A stretch of 64,000 bases of DNA. Origin: Thalassobacter stenotrophicus (GTDB lineage Bacteria > Pseudomonadota > Alphaproteobacteria > Rhodobacterales > Rhodobacteraceae). Where the stretch lies: contig NZ_CYRX01000026.1 in assembly GCF_001458315.1 (NCBI RefSeq), positions 62,001-126,000 of the forward strand. The letters run 5' to 3'. The notes under the pieces were generated by a model that was given only the letters and a program-made list of their open reading frames with translations, did no database searches and was not told the DNA's origin. Both the position numbers and the translations under genes were made by a program. Below are positions 36,963 to 46,228 of this stretch, in pieces (positions within the stretch are counted from its first letter, which is position 1; each line of letters opens with the position of its first letter).

Positions 36963-39900
36963 ATGACGACTAAAAAGAATATGTGCTCTGCACTCGTACT
37001 GATCGGTTTGAGTTCAGCGGCTGCTGCCCAAGATATCACGACAAGCCAAGTCTACATTCCAACTACACCGAGCGAGGCCGCCGCGCAGTCTGGTGCTGTT
37101 AGCACTGGCCCTGCTGGTGTGACTGGACTGCCTGGATATTACGTTTGTGAACAAATGACTTGGGGTGAGGCCTGTGCCGAGTTCTATAGTTTTGGTTCGT
37201 ATCGGTCCGTGCCGGCAACCAATGGTGGGGCTGCGCCAGGTGGTGCATCCGGTACGCAAGTGACGCTCGATTCCAATCAGGTTGTTTCAATCGATAACTC
37301 GGGGTCCGCCAATGTGGGCGTTTACGATATTGTTGTATCTCAACTCGCAAGCGCCATGATCCGGTCCACTGAAGCTAATGATGGCAGCAATGGTGGGCTG
37401 AGAGCCAATGATGTAGTCAATGGCGGAGCGGCATTTGACCTGATTTTAACTCCCAGCGGGGGCACTGCGGAGACACTTAGCTTTGTGGCAGGCTCTACCT
37501 TGCAGGATGTTGCCGATCGGCTTGACGCTGTCACTGGCTTTAGTGCTGAGTTGGGTGTTGTACCAGACAATGCCGGCGCAACTACGGATTACCGTTATAT
37601 TTCCGTTTCAGGTGAAGTTGGGTCTGGAAATGATTTTACGCTGTTGAGCGAAACAGTCGATCCCAATGATCCGTCGGCCACTATTGCGGTGGCCGAATTA
37701 GAATTTGAGACGCCCGCATCGACTACATTTGAAACCTTTGACTACACACAAAACCCTCCGGTTTCTTTGGGGTTTGTTACCGAAACGCCGCTTGGTATTC
37801 AGTCGCAAGACGCAGAGTTCACAGTAAATGGTGGCCCTACTCTTTCGTCGACCTCCAACTCAGGTATTGCTCTGGCTGATGCTTCGACAACCGTTTCGTT
37901 TGCAAGCGCTGGTACAGTTCGGCTGTCTGTCATTGATGTATCGTCTCTTATCCCGAATGGTCAGGCAGGTTTGGCAGGTTCGGACGGCACAGCAATTAGC
38001 GAGGCGCTCGGCTCAGGCTTTTCAAGTAACCCTGAAAATATCTTGATTACTTCAACCGGGCTAGCGTTTAGCGGTTCCACTACGGGTGGCCAGGGCGGTG
38101 ACGCAGGTATCGGTGGCACAGGTGGCCAGGGTGGCGCTGGCGGTGCGGCGGTTACGGATACTGTTCCTAGAATTATGGCCATTATCTTTCCCCCTCTAAC
38201 AATTCCGGACACGGACGTATTGCTCATTACCGGCGGTATTGGTGGCGCGGGGGCTTCAGGCGCGACTGGTGGTGACGGTCTTGTTGGCGGTGACGGCGGT
38301 GACATTTCGTTTGCCCTTAGTGATGTTGTACGTGCCGAGGCCGGCACACTGATCAATATGCTCTCAACCGGTGGCCAAGGTGGCCAAGGCGGCCAAGGCG
38401 GAACCGGTGGCCAAGGTGGTGATGGTGGGGCGGCAGCTGCCTCGATAGAAGCGTCTGACATGCTTCCTGTTTCACTGTCTTCGGCGGGTAACATCGGCGG
38501 TGTCGGTGGCCAAGGCGGCCAAGGCGGCAGCGGTGGTACTGGTGGTGCAGGGGGAGGTGTATCTGTTGCGCTTGATGTTGAGACGGTTGAAGTGACGGAT
38601 GGAGCCATGGCTCAGAGTACCGGTGGCCAAGGGGGTACCGGTGGTACTGGAGGCAGCGGTGGCCAAGGCGGTAACGGTGGCCTCGGCGTCGCGCTGAGTG
38701 AAGCCATCGGTGCTGTACAGCAGCAAAGCGGCCAAACAGGTGGCCGCGGAGGCATTGGTTACACCGGTGGTGCTGGCGGTATTGGGGGTGCTGGGGGTTC
38801 AGTTTCCCTTTCGAATTCCAGCGAAGACTTGTCCGCTACAAACACGGTTTTGGTTGCTCTTTCACAAGGTGGTGTGGGCGGTACTGGTGGCTTTGGTGGT
38901 GCAGGTGGACAGGGCGGCACGGGTGGAAACGGCGCAGGAGCCGCCTTGGGCATCTTGTATCCAGTTGTCTCGAATGGCGGTGCCGGTGGGACTGGATATA
39001 CAGGTGGCACCGGCGGTGTTGGAGGTCGTGGTGGTGACGGTGGAGCAGTCACACTACTGAATACAAATACAGAAGGCCTTATTACAACCACGGATATTGC
39101 TATCCACGGTGTTAGCCGTGGCGGTGTTGGCGGTGCTGGAGGCACTGGCGGTACCGGTGGCGCGGGGGGCACGGGCGGTGCACCGGGAGCTGTAGCCCCA
39201 AATGCTGACGCGCTTTATGCAGGTTTGGCTGGGCTTGTTGGCACGGGCGGCACGGGCGGCACTGGTGGAGCTGGCGGCGACGGTGGCGCGGGGGGCAATG
39301 GCGGTGCTGTGTCTGTGACCAACGATCAGGCGGTCACAACTACGGGCGCACAGAATGCTAACGCGATCTTGGCTGAGAGCCTTGGTGCCATCGGGGGTAC
39401 GGGCGGCACGTTTGGTGTTGCTGGTGCCGCAGGAGCAGGTGGCGCAAGCGGGAGTCTTGCCAGTTTAGCGACCAACCCTGTTTCTTGTATCGGCGGCGTT
39501 TTTCAAGGAGGCTTTTGTAGGCTGACGTTATCATGGTCGCAGGGTGCCTCTGGTAGCGCCGGGTCGAACGGGACCACGATCGGTACAGATAATTTAACAG
39601 GCGGTTCCGGTGGTGCGGTTAGTGTCACAAACTCCGGTGCACTTGGTACTGCGGGTGCCGGTTCAGATGCCATCCTCGCGTTTAGCATGGGCGGTGTTTA
39701 TGGGCTGACGACCTATGACCCTAATCTCGTTTTTCGCACTGGATTACCTGCTGGCGCTCAGGTTGCGGGAAGTGGAGCGGTCACCGTTGATAACTCGGGC
39801 GACATCGCTACTTCGGGCGACGAATCCAGCGGTGTCATGGCGCAAAGCGTTGCATCTAATGCAAATGCGGCGGCGGTATCCCTGACGAACACGGCCGATG

Positions 39901-42266
39901 TTACAACGTCTGGTGATGATGCGCTGGGCCTTGCAGCCGTCAGCCGAAGCTACAGCCTTGCGACGAGCAGTGCGGGGACATCAGGGAACGTGACTGTCGA
40001 CAATACGGGTGGCGGCATTGCGACGACAGGCAACGCGTCCACGGGCGTGTACGCACAAAGCATGTCAGAAAATGGCAACTCAGGTAATGTGACTGTTATC
40101 AATGATGAAGGTTCCGTGACCGTGGAAAACGCTGGCAGCGTGGCAGCGGTCTTCGGCGAAAGCCGGAGTGTCCTTGGTGATGCTGGTTTTGTTACCTTTA
40201 ATAACGGTAACGGTGTAATCACCAGTGATACAAGCGGTTCAACGGTTGCATTGGCCTCTCTGTCTAGCGCTGGGCAATCGGGTGGGGTCACGATGGTAAC
40301 CGATGGCTCGATTGAGGCTTCAGCAGCCTCGGCGATAGCAATTACGATGGATAGCCAAGGCGCCACGACAAGCGGTAACTTAACCTTCACCAACGGCGGT
40401 ATGGTCACAGGGGCGGAAACAGGAACTGCGCTGGCTTTTGTAGGCGGTAGCACCAACACTATTACCAACGACGACAACCGAAATTCCGAACGCACTGCAA
40501 CAATCGCGACATCTGGTACAGTGATGGACTACGTGATCACCGCGACGGATGGTGATGATGCAATCAGAAACGTAAATGGCGGTGTCATCACAGGTTCGAT
40601 TAATATGGGCACAGGCGCCAACAGCTTTCTCAATGAGAGCGGTTCTCTCTATGAATCTGGTGGCGTGATTTTTCTGGGGGCCGGTAATACGTTTACTAAC
40701 AATGCTTACATCTCCCTTGGTGGTCTTGGCTCCGTCATGAACGATGGTGGGCAAGACGCCATAATCAACACCCGGACGGCTCGCACTACGACGACTTTGA
40801 CCGGTAATTTCGATCAAAATTCAACGGGGCAAATGCTCACTAATTTGAACTTTGCGACAGGCAGCGGGCTTACAGATTATGCGGATTTTGTGAATGTGAC
40901 AGGGCAGGCCGCTTTGGGTGGTTTTGTGACGCTTGAACCGACCACAGGTGCAGGCAAACCGGGCTCCTTCTCGATCCAATTGCTCGAAGCATCAGAAATC
41001 ACTGACAATGGCATTTCGATCTTTCCTACCTTTGCTACAGGTGGCGGTTCGGACACGGTGGTCTTCACACCAAGTCTTCACATTGAAGATAACGCGAGCC
41101 CCAGTCGTGATTTTCTGATGCTGGATTACACGATCGACTATGCACCATCGTGGTTGACGCCAAACCAATTGTCCTACGCTCAAATGGTGAATGAAATCCA
41201 AACGCATGGCGTGCCAGCCTTTGAGCCGATTGCTTTTGATTTGCTCGCGATCACCGACAATACGCTTTACCGTCAGGCGCTGGACTCGCTCACAGGTGAG
41301 GCGACGGCTACTGCGCAGCATGTTGGTCTAGAAAGTCGATCAAAGTTTTTTGACCTAGCTGCCAACAATGCGCGTGCGTTGCAAAACTGCGCCAAGCTGG
41401 CGCCAGAGATGCGTGCGGACTGCGAGCGTGCGGCAAAACTTTGGCTTGAGGCAAAAGGGATGTCGATCACAAACCTCGGTGGCTATGAGGATGGGTCCTT
41501 GCATACCTATAACGAAGGCTCTGTGCGGCTCCATGCTGGCTCGTTCTCTCTGGGAAGCGCCTTTGAGTTGGATGACGGAAACCAATTTGGTCTCATTCTA
41601 AATAGGACCGCTGGCAATTATGCGCCCGAGAACCGCTGGTCTGGTGGTGATTTTAGGCAGGTAAACGTGGTTTCGACCCTTTCGCATACACGACCAAACG
41701 GCGCTTATGTGAATGGCGGCGTTTCGCTTGGGTTTGGTGACTTCAGCCACGAGCGCCTTGCGATGGGGCGCCCTGTCAAAGGTGCTTTGTCGACCAAATC
41801 TCTGGGTGTGCAGGTGGAGGTTGGATATGACACGCAAGACCTTATGACTCCATTCGCCAGTTACCGATTTGATCGTCAAACGCGTTTTGCGTTCTCTGAG
41901 GATGATACGACTTGGGGTAACCACTATGAAAAAGAAACGACCTACAGCAACGAGCTAGAGGTTGGGCTAATGTTCGCTAACGGTTTTGAGCCAGAACGCG
42001 GCGAGACAATCATGATGACAGGGTTAATGTCGATCGCACATGATTACTCAGCAGAACGTGATTTTGTGTCGTCCTCTCTTGCCGCCCCGGGTTTTTACTA
42101 TGAAACGACAGGCCTTTCGAAGCCCGAGACGCGAATGAACCTCGCATTTAAGGTTGAGCAACGACTGACAGACAATGCGTCTATACTGCTTGATCTACAG
42201 GGTAGTTTTGCAGGGTCAGACTATTCGGCTGGTTCTTTGGCTTTGAGCTTTAAGTCGGCGTTTTGA
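36963..42266 (+). CDS. giant glycine-rich autotransporter adhesin-like protein
   Basis: A 1767-residue surface protein. Residues 1–22 are a signal peptide (ending SSAAAAQD). Residues of about 135–215 form a non-repetitive domain. Residues of about 374–830 are Gly-rich repeats built from GGxGG, GGTGG and GGQGG units, similar in style to mycobacterial PGRS proteins. About 840–1230 holds beta-helix-type repeats such as VTVDNSGDIATSGDESSG. The C-terminal 275 residues form an autotransporter beta-barrel that ends in FKSAF with the terminal aromatic residue. Role is inferred: type V secretion, then adhesion or cell–cell contact. TTG 36960 sits just before the chosen ATG. Stands alone with its own promoter region. 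Confidence 0.9.
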   Translation: MTTKKNMCSALVLIGLSSAAAAQDITTSQVYIPTTPSEAAAQSGAVSTGPAGVTGLPGYYVCEQMTWGEACAEFYSFGSYRSVPATNGGAAPGGASGTQVTLDSNQVVSIDNSGSANVGVYDIVVSQLASAMIRSTEANDGSNGGLRANDVVNGGAAFDLILTPSGGTAETLSFVAGSTLQDVADRLDAVTGFSAELGVVPDNAGATTDYRYISVSGEVGSGNDFTLLSETVDPNDPSATIAVAELEFETPASTTFETFDYTQNPPVSLGFVTETPLGIQSQDAEFTVNGGPTLSSTSNSGIALADASTTVSFASAGTVRLSVIDVSSLIPNGQAGLAGSDGTAISEALGSGFSSNPENILITSTGLAFSGSTTGGQGGDAGIGGTGGQGGAGGAAVTDTVPRIMAIIFPPLTIPDTDVLLITGGIGGAGASGATGGDGLVGGDGGDISFALSDVVRAEAGTLINMLSTGGQGGQGGQGGTGGQGGDGGAAAASIEASDMLPVSLSSAGNIGGVGGQGGQGGSGGTGGAGGGVSVALDVETVEVTDGAMAQSTGGQGGTGGTGGSGGQGGNGGLGVALSEAIGAVQQQSGQTGGRGGIGYTGGAGGIGGAGGSVSLSNSSEDLSATNTVLVALSQGGVGGTGGFGGAGGQGGTGGNGAGAALGILYPVVSNGGAGGTGYTGGTGGVGGRGGDGGAVTLLNTNTEGLITTTDIAIHGVSRGGVGGAGGTGGTGGAGGTGGAPGAVAPNADALYAGLAGLVGTGGTGGTGGAGGDGGAGGNGGAVSVTNDQAVTTTGAQNANAILAESLGAIGGTGGTFGVAGAAGAGGASGSLASLATNPVSCIGGVFQGGFCRLTLSWSQGASGSAGSNGTTIGTDNLTGGSGGAVSVTNSGALGTAGAGSDAILAFSMGGVYGLTTYDPNLVFRTGLPAGAQVAGSGAVTVDNSGDIATSGDESSGVMAQSVASNANAAAVSLTNTADVTTSGDDALGLAAVSRSYSLATSSAGTSGNVTVDNTGGGIATTGNASTGVYAQSMSENGNSGNVTVINDEGSVTVENAGSVAAVFGESRSVLGDAGFVTFNNGNGVITSDTSGSTVALASLSSAGQSGGVTMVTDGSIEASAASAIAITMDSQGATTSGNLTFTNGGMVTGAETGTALAFVGGSTNTITNDDNRNSERTATIATSGTVMDYVITATDGDDAIRNVNGGVITGSINMGTGANSFLNESGSLYESGGVIFLGAGNTFTNNAYISLGGLGSVMNDGGQDAIINTRTARTTTTLTGNFDQNSTGQMLTNLNFATGSGLTDYADFVNVTGQAALGGFVTLEPTTGAGKPGSFSIQLLEASEITDNGISIFPTFATGGGSDTVVFTPSLHIEDNASPSRDFLMLDYTIDYAPSWLTPNQLSYAQMVNEIQTHGVPAFEPIAFDLLAITDNTLYRQALDSLTGEATATAQHVGLESRSKFFDLAANNARALQNCAKLAPEMRADCERAAKLWLEAKGMSITNLGGYEDGSLHTYNEGSVRLHAGSFSLGSAFELDDGNQFGLILNRTAGNYAPENRWSGGDFRQVNVVSTLSHTRPNGAYVNGGVSLGFGDFSHERLAMGRPVKGALSTKSLGVQVEVGYDTQDLMTPFASYRFDRQTRFAFSEDDTTWGNHYEKETTYSNELEVGLMFANGFEPERGETIMMTGLMSIAHDYSAERDFVSSSLAAPGFYYETTGLSKPETRMNLAFKVEQRLTDNASILLDLQGSFAGSDYSAGSLALSFKSAF
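38083..39460 (+). repeat. glycine-rich coding repeats (GGxGG units)
   Basis: Within the autotransporter gene, imperfect short tandem units such as GGTGGCCAA and GGCGGCCAA (Gly-Gly-Gln) and GGTGGTACC (Gly-Gly-Thr) recur in blocks separated by non-Gly stretches. Runs of nearly identical units at 38372–38415 and 38505–38535 would allow replication slippage and length change. Confidence 0.85.
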
Positions 42267-42275
42267 TTACAATTC

Positions 42276-42293
42276 GGGGAGCTTCGGCTGCCC
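42276..42293 (+). terminator. terminator-like hairpin after the autotransporter gene
   Basis: GGGGAGC-TTCG-GCTGCCC, a 7-bp stem (one mismatch) with a TTCG tetraloop, 10 bp after the autotransporter stop codon. No long T run follows. Confidence 0.5.
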
Positions 42294-42400
42294 AACCATT
42301 TAGATGATGTTTGATATTGGGGGCCTAAACCAGCTGGGCTTTTCTCTAAATGCCTTGGTAACTTGCATGAATAGTAGGCGTTGTCTGCCCTACTTGCCCT

Positions 42401-42433
42401 CCGTCCGACCCCTCGCCATGAGGAGCTGGACGG
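42401..42433. terminator. nested hairpin in decayed integrase flank
   Basis: CCGTCC ... GGACGG (42401–42406 with 42428–42433) encloses CCTC-GCCAT-GAGG (42411–42423). A similar GC-rich hairpin, with recognisably related flanks (GGACGGGG then CTGC), follows the intact integrase at 57.1 kb, so this is probably an inherited integrase terminator. Confidence 0.5.
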
Positions 42434-42524
42434 GGCTGCGTTGTGGGCAGCTTTAGCGGGCGCGGCTCGAACCATTTCCAGTCCCAGCACGCACTAAGTG
42501 AATGCATAGTCCCGGCATGGTACG

Positions 42525-42647
42525 TGCACCTGCTTCTGGGTGTTAGAGATAACTGCGGATTAGGGGGAATAGGCGAGCTTGTTGGCGGAGCGTGAGGAGT
42601 GGTGGTCAACGAGGGTTGTGATGTAGTGCTCGAGGGTGCTTATGAGC
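42525..42647 (-). pseudogene. remnant of integrase C-terminus
   Basis: Reading on the minus strand, this short stretch is recognisably related to the end of the intact integrase at 57252 (its 57295–57400) and to 48526–48630. Shared runs include AGCTTGTTGGCGGAGCGTG and ACGAGGGTTG. It has no open frame and breaks off abruptly at about 42648, where the sequence switches to the one found upstream of the integrase at 48.9–50.1 kb. It is a deleted, decayed copy of the hybrid integrase locus. Confidence 0.75.
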
Positions 42648-42860
42648 TCATCCGTGACGCCTCAGAAGCTAATCTCGACGAAGTGGTTCTAAAAGCGGTC
42701 CCAATTTAGGCAGCTTATGTGTCATCCACGGGGCTTCAAAACAGACCTCGGCGGATAGTGAAATACGTAATCAGTATGATGCCAAAGTAATCATTGGCAC
42801 AACAGCATAGGTGGCTTTCGGAAATTCGCTGCGTAGTATTCAGAGGGTAGTTTCGCGGAC
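42648..42860. repeat. long imperfect direct repeat, left copy
   Basis: Matches the region upstream of the broken integrase (50143–50197 joined to 50341–50521). Exact shared runs include AGCGGTCCCAATTTAGGCA, AATCTCGACGAAGTGGT, AGACCTCGGCG, GGCTTTCGGAAA and CAGAGGGTAGTT in the same order and orientation. Together with the right copy it brackets imuA–imuB–dnaE2 and the broken integrase. Confidence 0.85.
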
Positions 42861-42919
42861 AGTGTGTGAATTCGCTTAGATTGCGTCAATGTCTGCTTTG
42901 ACACGTCTATACCTAGTTT

Positions 42920-45900
42920 TTAATGGAAATCGCGTGACTTTGGAATGACACGCACATTGCGCGGATGCCCTCGGATCCCAACCTGTCCAGGGATCGGGTG
43001 CGTTGGATGGTCCCCGCGTGTTGTGATCGCTGGCAGTGTGGCATCTGATAGTCCGGCAAGGCGCTCGCTGCGGTCTTGTAAATCATCTGCAACGATATGA
43101 ATAACGCGCCCGTCGGTTTGCACCCGTCCTTTGACGACCAGCAGCCGTGCGGTCATAATGATGGGGCGATAAGCTTGGAACATCTTGGGCCAGATGACGA
43201 GGTTTGCGACGCCTGTTTCATCCTCAAGCGTGATAAAGCAAACCCCCTTCGCACTTCCCGGTTTTTGCCGCACCAACACGAGCCCCGCTAGAAATACACG
43301 TTGTCCATGATACATGTGCGCTAAGTCTGATGATGCGCTAAATCCCTGTTTTTGCATACTGGCGCGGTAGAATGACATCGGGTGCGCTGTAAGTGATAGC
43401 CGAAGTGTTTGGTAATCCGCGATTACGTGTTCGGCCTTCGGCATTTTAGGCAACGTCACTTTTGGATCATGCCCGCGTGTGCTGGCCTTTGCATGATCGA
43501 AAATGGGCAAAGCGGGGGCATCTTTCAACGCCTGCGATTGCCAAAGCGCTTGACGGCGGTCGATCCCCATAGAGCGTAGCGTATCAGCCGCAGAGAGCTT
43601 GCCTATGGCTTTTACGTCCAAACCTGCGCGCTCTTTCAGGGTCGCTATGTCATCGTATGGCGTGTCACGCATGATGACGATCTGATTGGCAGCGTCTCTA
43701 TATAGACCGTTGACCAATCGCATGCCCAAACGCAAAGCGAACCCATCACTACAGGGTTCTAACGTGCAATCCCAATCAGAATAGTTCACGTCCACACCGC
43801 GCACTTCGACGCCATGCTCGCGGGCATCGCGGACGATTTGTGCTGGCGCGTAAAAACCCATGGGTTGTGAATTCAGCAACGCGCAGGCAAAGGCTGCTGG
43901 ATAATGGCACTTCATCCAGCTTGAGACATAGACTAGCTTGGCAAAGCTCGCTGCGTGACTTTCGGGGAATCCATAGTCGCCAAAGCCTTTGATTTGGTCA
44001 AAACAGCGCTGTGCGAACACAGGATCGTACCCGCGTTCAACCATATTACCAACCATCTGCGATTGTAGCGTCTCAATGGTGCCACGTGACCGGAATGTCG
44101 CCATCGCTTTGCGCAAGTCATTGGATTGGGCAGGCGTAAACTTAGCTGCGTCCATGGCAATTTTCATGGCTTGTTCTTGAAAGATCGGGACCCCCAAAGT
44201 GCGGCTAAGAATTTTCTTTAATTCATCCTGCGGGTGCTCTGGGCCGGGGCATGGATAATCGACCTCTTCGATCCCCTGCCGCCGTCGCAGATAGGGATGC
44301 ACCATATCGCCTTGGATCGGTCCGGGGCGCACTATCGCGACTTCGATCACCAAATCATAGAAAACACGCGGGCGGAGTTTGGGCAACATCGCCATTTGCG
44401 CGCGGCTCTCGACTTGAAACACGCCTAGGCTATCGCCTTTGCACAGCATGTCATAGGTGGCCGTGTCTTCTTGGGGGACGGTGGCGAGTTCAAACTTCTG
44501 GTCAAAATGCGCCTGAAGCAGATCAAAGCATTTGGCGATACAGGTCAGCATTCCAAGTGCGAGAATATCGACCTTGAAGATGCCGAGCGCGTCGATGTCA
44601 TCTTTGTCCCATTCGATGAAGCTGCGTTCTGGCATGGCCCCATTCCCGATGGGTACGATCTCTGTCAGGGGTCGTTCTGTCAGGATGAAACCACCCACAT
44701 GCTGGGACAGATGGCGAGGCATCCCAATCATTTGCTTGGTCAGCTTCAATACGATCCGCAGATAAGGATCAGACAGATCAAGCCGGGCTTCTTTGGCGCG
44801 CTCATCATCGATCTGCCCTTCAAAACTGCCCCAAATAGTGCTCGCAAGTTTTGATGTCACATCCTCTGACAACCCCATCGCTTTGCCGACTTCACGAATG
44901 GCAGAGCGTGGGCGGTAGTGGATCACCGTTGCGCAAAGTCCCGCGCGATGTCGGCCATATTTGCTGTATATGTATTGGATTACCTCCTCTCGACGTTCGT
45001 GTTCAAAGTCCACGTCGATATCAGGAGGTTCGTCGCGTTCTTCGCTGAGGAAGCGTTCAAACAGCACGTTGGTTTCATTGGGGTCAACGGAGGTGATGCC
45101 AAGGCAAAAGCAAACGGCCGAATTCGCCGCCGATCCGCGTCCTTGACATAGGATTGGTGGTTCTGCCTCGTGCCGTGCAAAGCGGACAATGTCGTTGATT
45201 GTTAGGAAATACCGGGCGATGTCCTTGCTTTTGATCAGCGCGAATTCTTTTTGGATCAGGGCGATGACATGATCCGGCGTGCCATCTGGATAGCGTGTTT
45301 TCGCCCCCTCCCATGTAAGCTGTTCTAGCTGATCTTGGGCCGTCTTTCCTATGGGTACGATTTCATGCGGGTATTCATATTTGAGATCTGTCAGCCTAAA
45401 CGTAATTTCATCGGCAAGCGCCCGCGTTGCAGAAATCGCGTGTGGCCAATCGGCAAACAGGCGGCACATCTCAGAGGGTGATTTGAGGTGGCGTTCGGCG
45501 TTTGCTGCGAGCAAAAAACCTGCCTTTGGGACTGTTACACCTTCGCGAATTGCGACCATCACATCCTGGAGTGGGCGACGTTCGGGTGCGTGATAGAGAA
45601 CATCATTTGTTGCCAGTATCACCAAGCCATGTGCGCGAGCGAGCGCATCCAGCCGGTTAATTCGCGCGCGATCGTTGCCACGATAGAGGTATGTCGCGCC
45701 AATATAGGCCATATCGGGTAGCGCTTTTATCAGACGCGGTAGGCCGGCGGCGAAAACGTCCAAATTCTCAGGTGGCATCACGATCAGATGCAGACCTTTG
45801 GCATAACTGCTTAGCATTTCCAAAGTCAGATGCGTCTCGCCTTTGTCCTGCCACATGCCGTCTGCCGTCTGCATTTTCCCTTGTGACAAGAGTGTGGACA

Positions 45901-46228
45901 GCCGCGCATAAGCATCACGGTCTTGCGGATAGGCTAGTAATTCTGTTCCACACAGTAACACTAGACGCGCACCGATTAGCGGATGTACGCAGGCCTTTGC
46001 GGCCTCTGTATGAATGCGCACCACCCCAGCGAGTGTATTGCAATCCGCGATTCCCATTCGGTCGTAACCAAGCGCATTCGCCGTTGATGTAAGATCAACG
46101 GCATCTGACGCGGCCCGTAAAAAAGAAAAGCAACTGGCCAGTCCAAACTCGACATAGGCGCTAGGTGGGTTCGGCGTAAAACCTTCATCGCTCAAGGTCC
46201 GGCGCGGATGTCCCTCTTGCAGCGGCAT
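42920..46228 (-). CDS. dnaE2: error-prone DNA polymerase DnaE2 (ImuC)
   Basis: A 1102-residue C-family polymerase alpha subunit of the DnaE2 branch. The N-terminal PHP domain starts AYVEFGLASCFSFLRAASD; the catalytic acidic residues are in PPDIDVDFEHERREEV; the IVRPGPIQGDMVHPYLRRR block follows, and an OB-fold lies near the C-terminus. It makes translesion synthesis with ImuB after DNA damage. ATG 46228 overlaps the imuB stop (TGATG), so translation is coupled; a longer reading to 46255 would overlap imuB more. SOS control is expected from the LexA box before imuA. Confidence 0.95.
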   Translation of the reverse strand: MPLQEGHPRRTLSDEGFTPNPPSAYVEFGLASCFSFLRAASDAVDLTSTANALGYDRMGIADCNTLAGVVRIHTEAAKACVHPLIGARLVLLCGTELLAYPQDRDAYARLSTLLSQGKMQTADGMWQDKGETHLTLEMLSSYAKGLHLIVMPPENLDVFAAGLPRLIKALPDMAYIGATYLYRGNDRARINRLDALARAHGLVILATNDVLYHAPERRPLQDVMVAIREGVTVPKAGFLLAANAERHLKSPSEMCRLFADWPHAISATRALADEITFRLTDLKYEYPHEIVPIGKTAQDQLEQLTWEGAKTRYPDGTPDHVIALIQKEFALIKSKDIARYFLTINDIVRFARHEAEPPILCQGRGSAANSAVCFCLGITSVDPNETNVLFERFLSEERDEPPDIDVDFEHERREEVIQYIYSKYGRHRAGLCATVIHYRPRSAIREVGKAMGLSEDVTSKLASTIWGSFEGQIDDERAKEARLDLSDPYLRIVLKLTKQMIGMPRHLSQHVGGFILTERPLTEIVPIGNGAMPERSFIEWDKDDIDALGIFKVDILALGMLTCIAKCFDLLQAHFDQKFELATVPQEDTATYDMLCKGDSLGVFQVESRAQMAMLPKLRPRVFYDLVIEVAIVRPGPIQGDMVHPYLRRRQGIEEVDYPCPGPEHPQDELKKILSRTLGVPIFQEQAMKIAMDAAKFTPAQSNDLRKAMATFRSRGTIETLQSQMVGNMVERGYDPVFAQRCFDQIKGFGDYGFPESHAASFAKLVYVSSWMKCHYPAAFACALLNSQPMGFYAPAQIVRDAREHGVEVRGVDVNYSDWDCTLEPCSDGFALRLGMRLVNGLYRDAANQIVIMRDTPYDDIATLKERAGLDVKAIGKLSAADTLRSMGIDRRQALWQSQALKDAPALPIFDHAKASTRGHDPKVTLPKMPKAEHVIADYQTLRLSLTAHPMSFYRASMQKQGFSASSDLAHMYHGQRVFLAGLVLVRQKPGSAKGVCFITLEDETGVANLVIWPKMFQAYRPIIMTARLLVVKGRVQTDGRVIHIVADDLQDRSERLAGLSDATLPAITTRGDHPTHPIPGQVGIRGHPRNVRVIPKSRDFH

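Noticed and set aside
36794-37039. 81-codon minus-strand open frame before the autotransporter
   Set aside because: Overlaps the signal-peptide coding part of the autotransporter and the regulatory palindromes; unlikely to be translated.
37961-38608. Proline-rich open frame on the minus strand (215 codons)
   Set aside because: Antisense image of Gly-rich repeats (GGC/GGT read backwards gives Pro/Ala); same for 38759–39172.
38083-39460. Possible CRISPR-like array
   Set aside because: Repeats are in frame, code for GGxGG units, and vary in length; no constant repeat with unique spacers.
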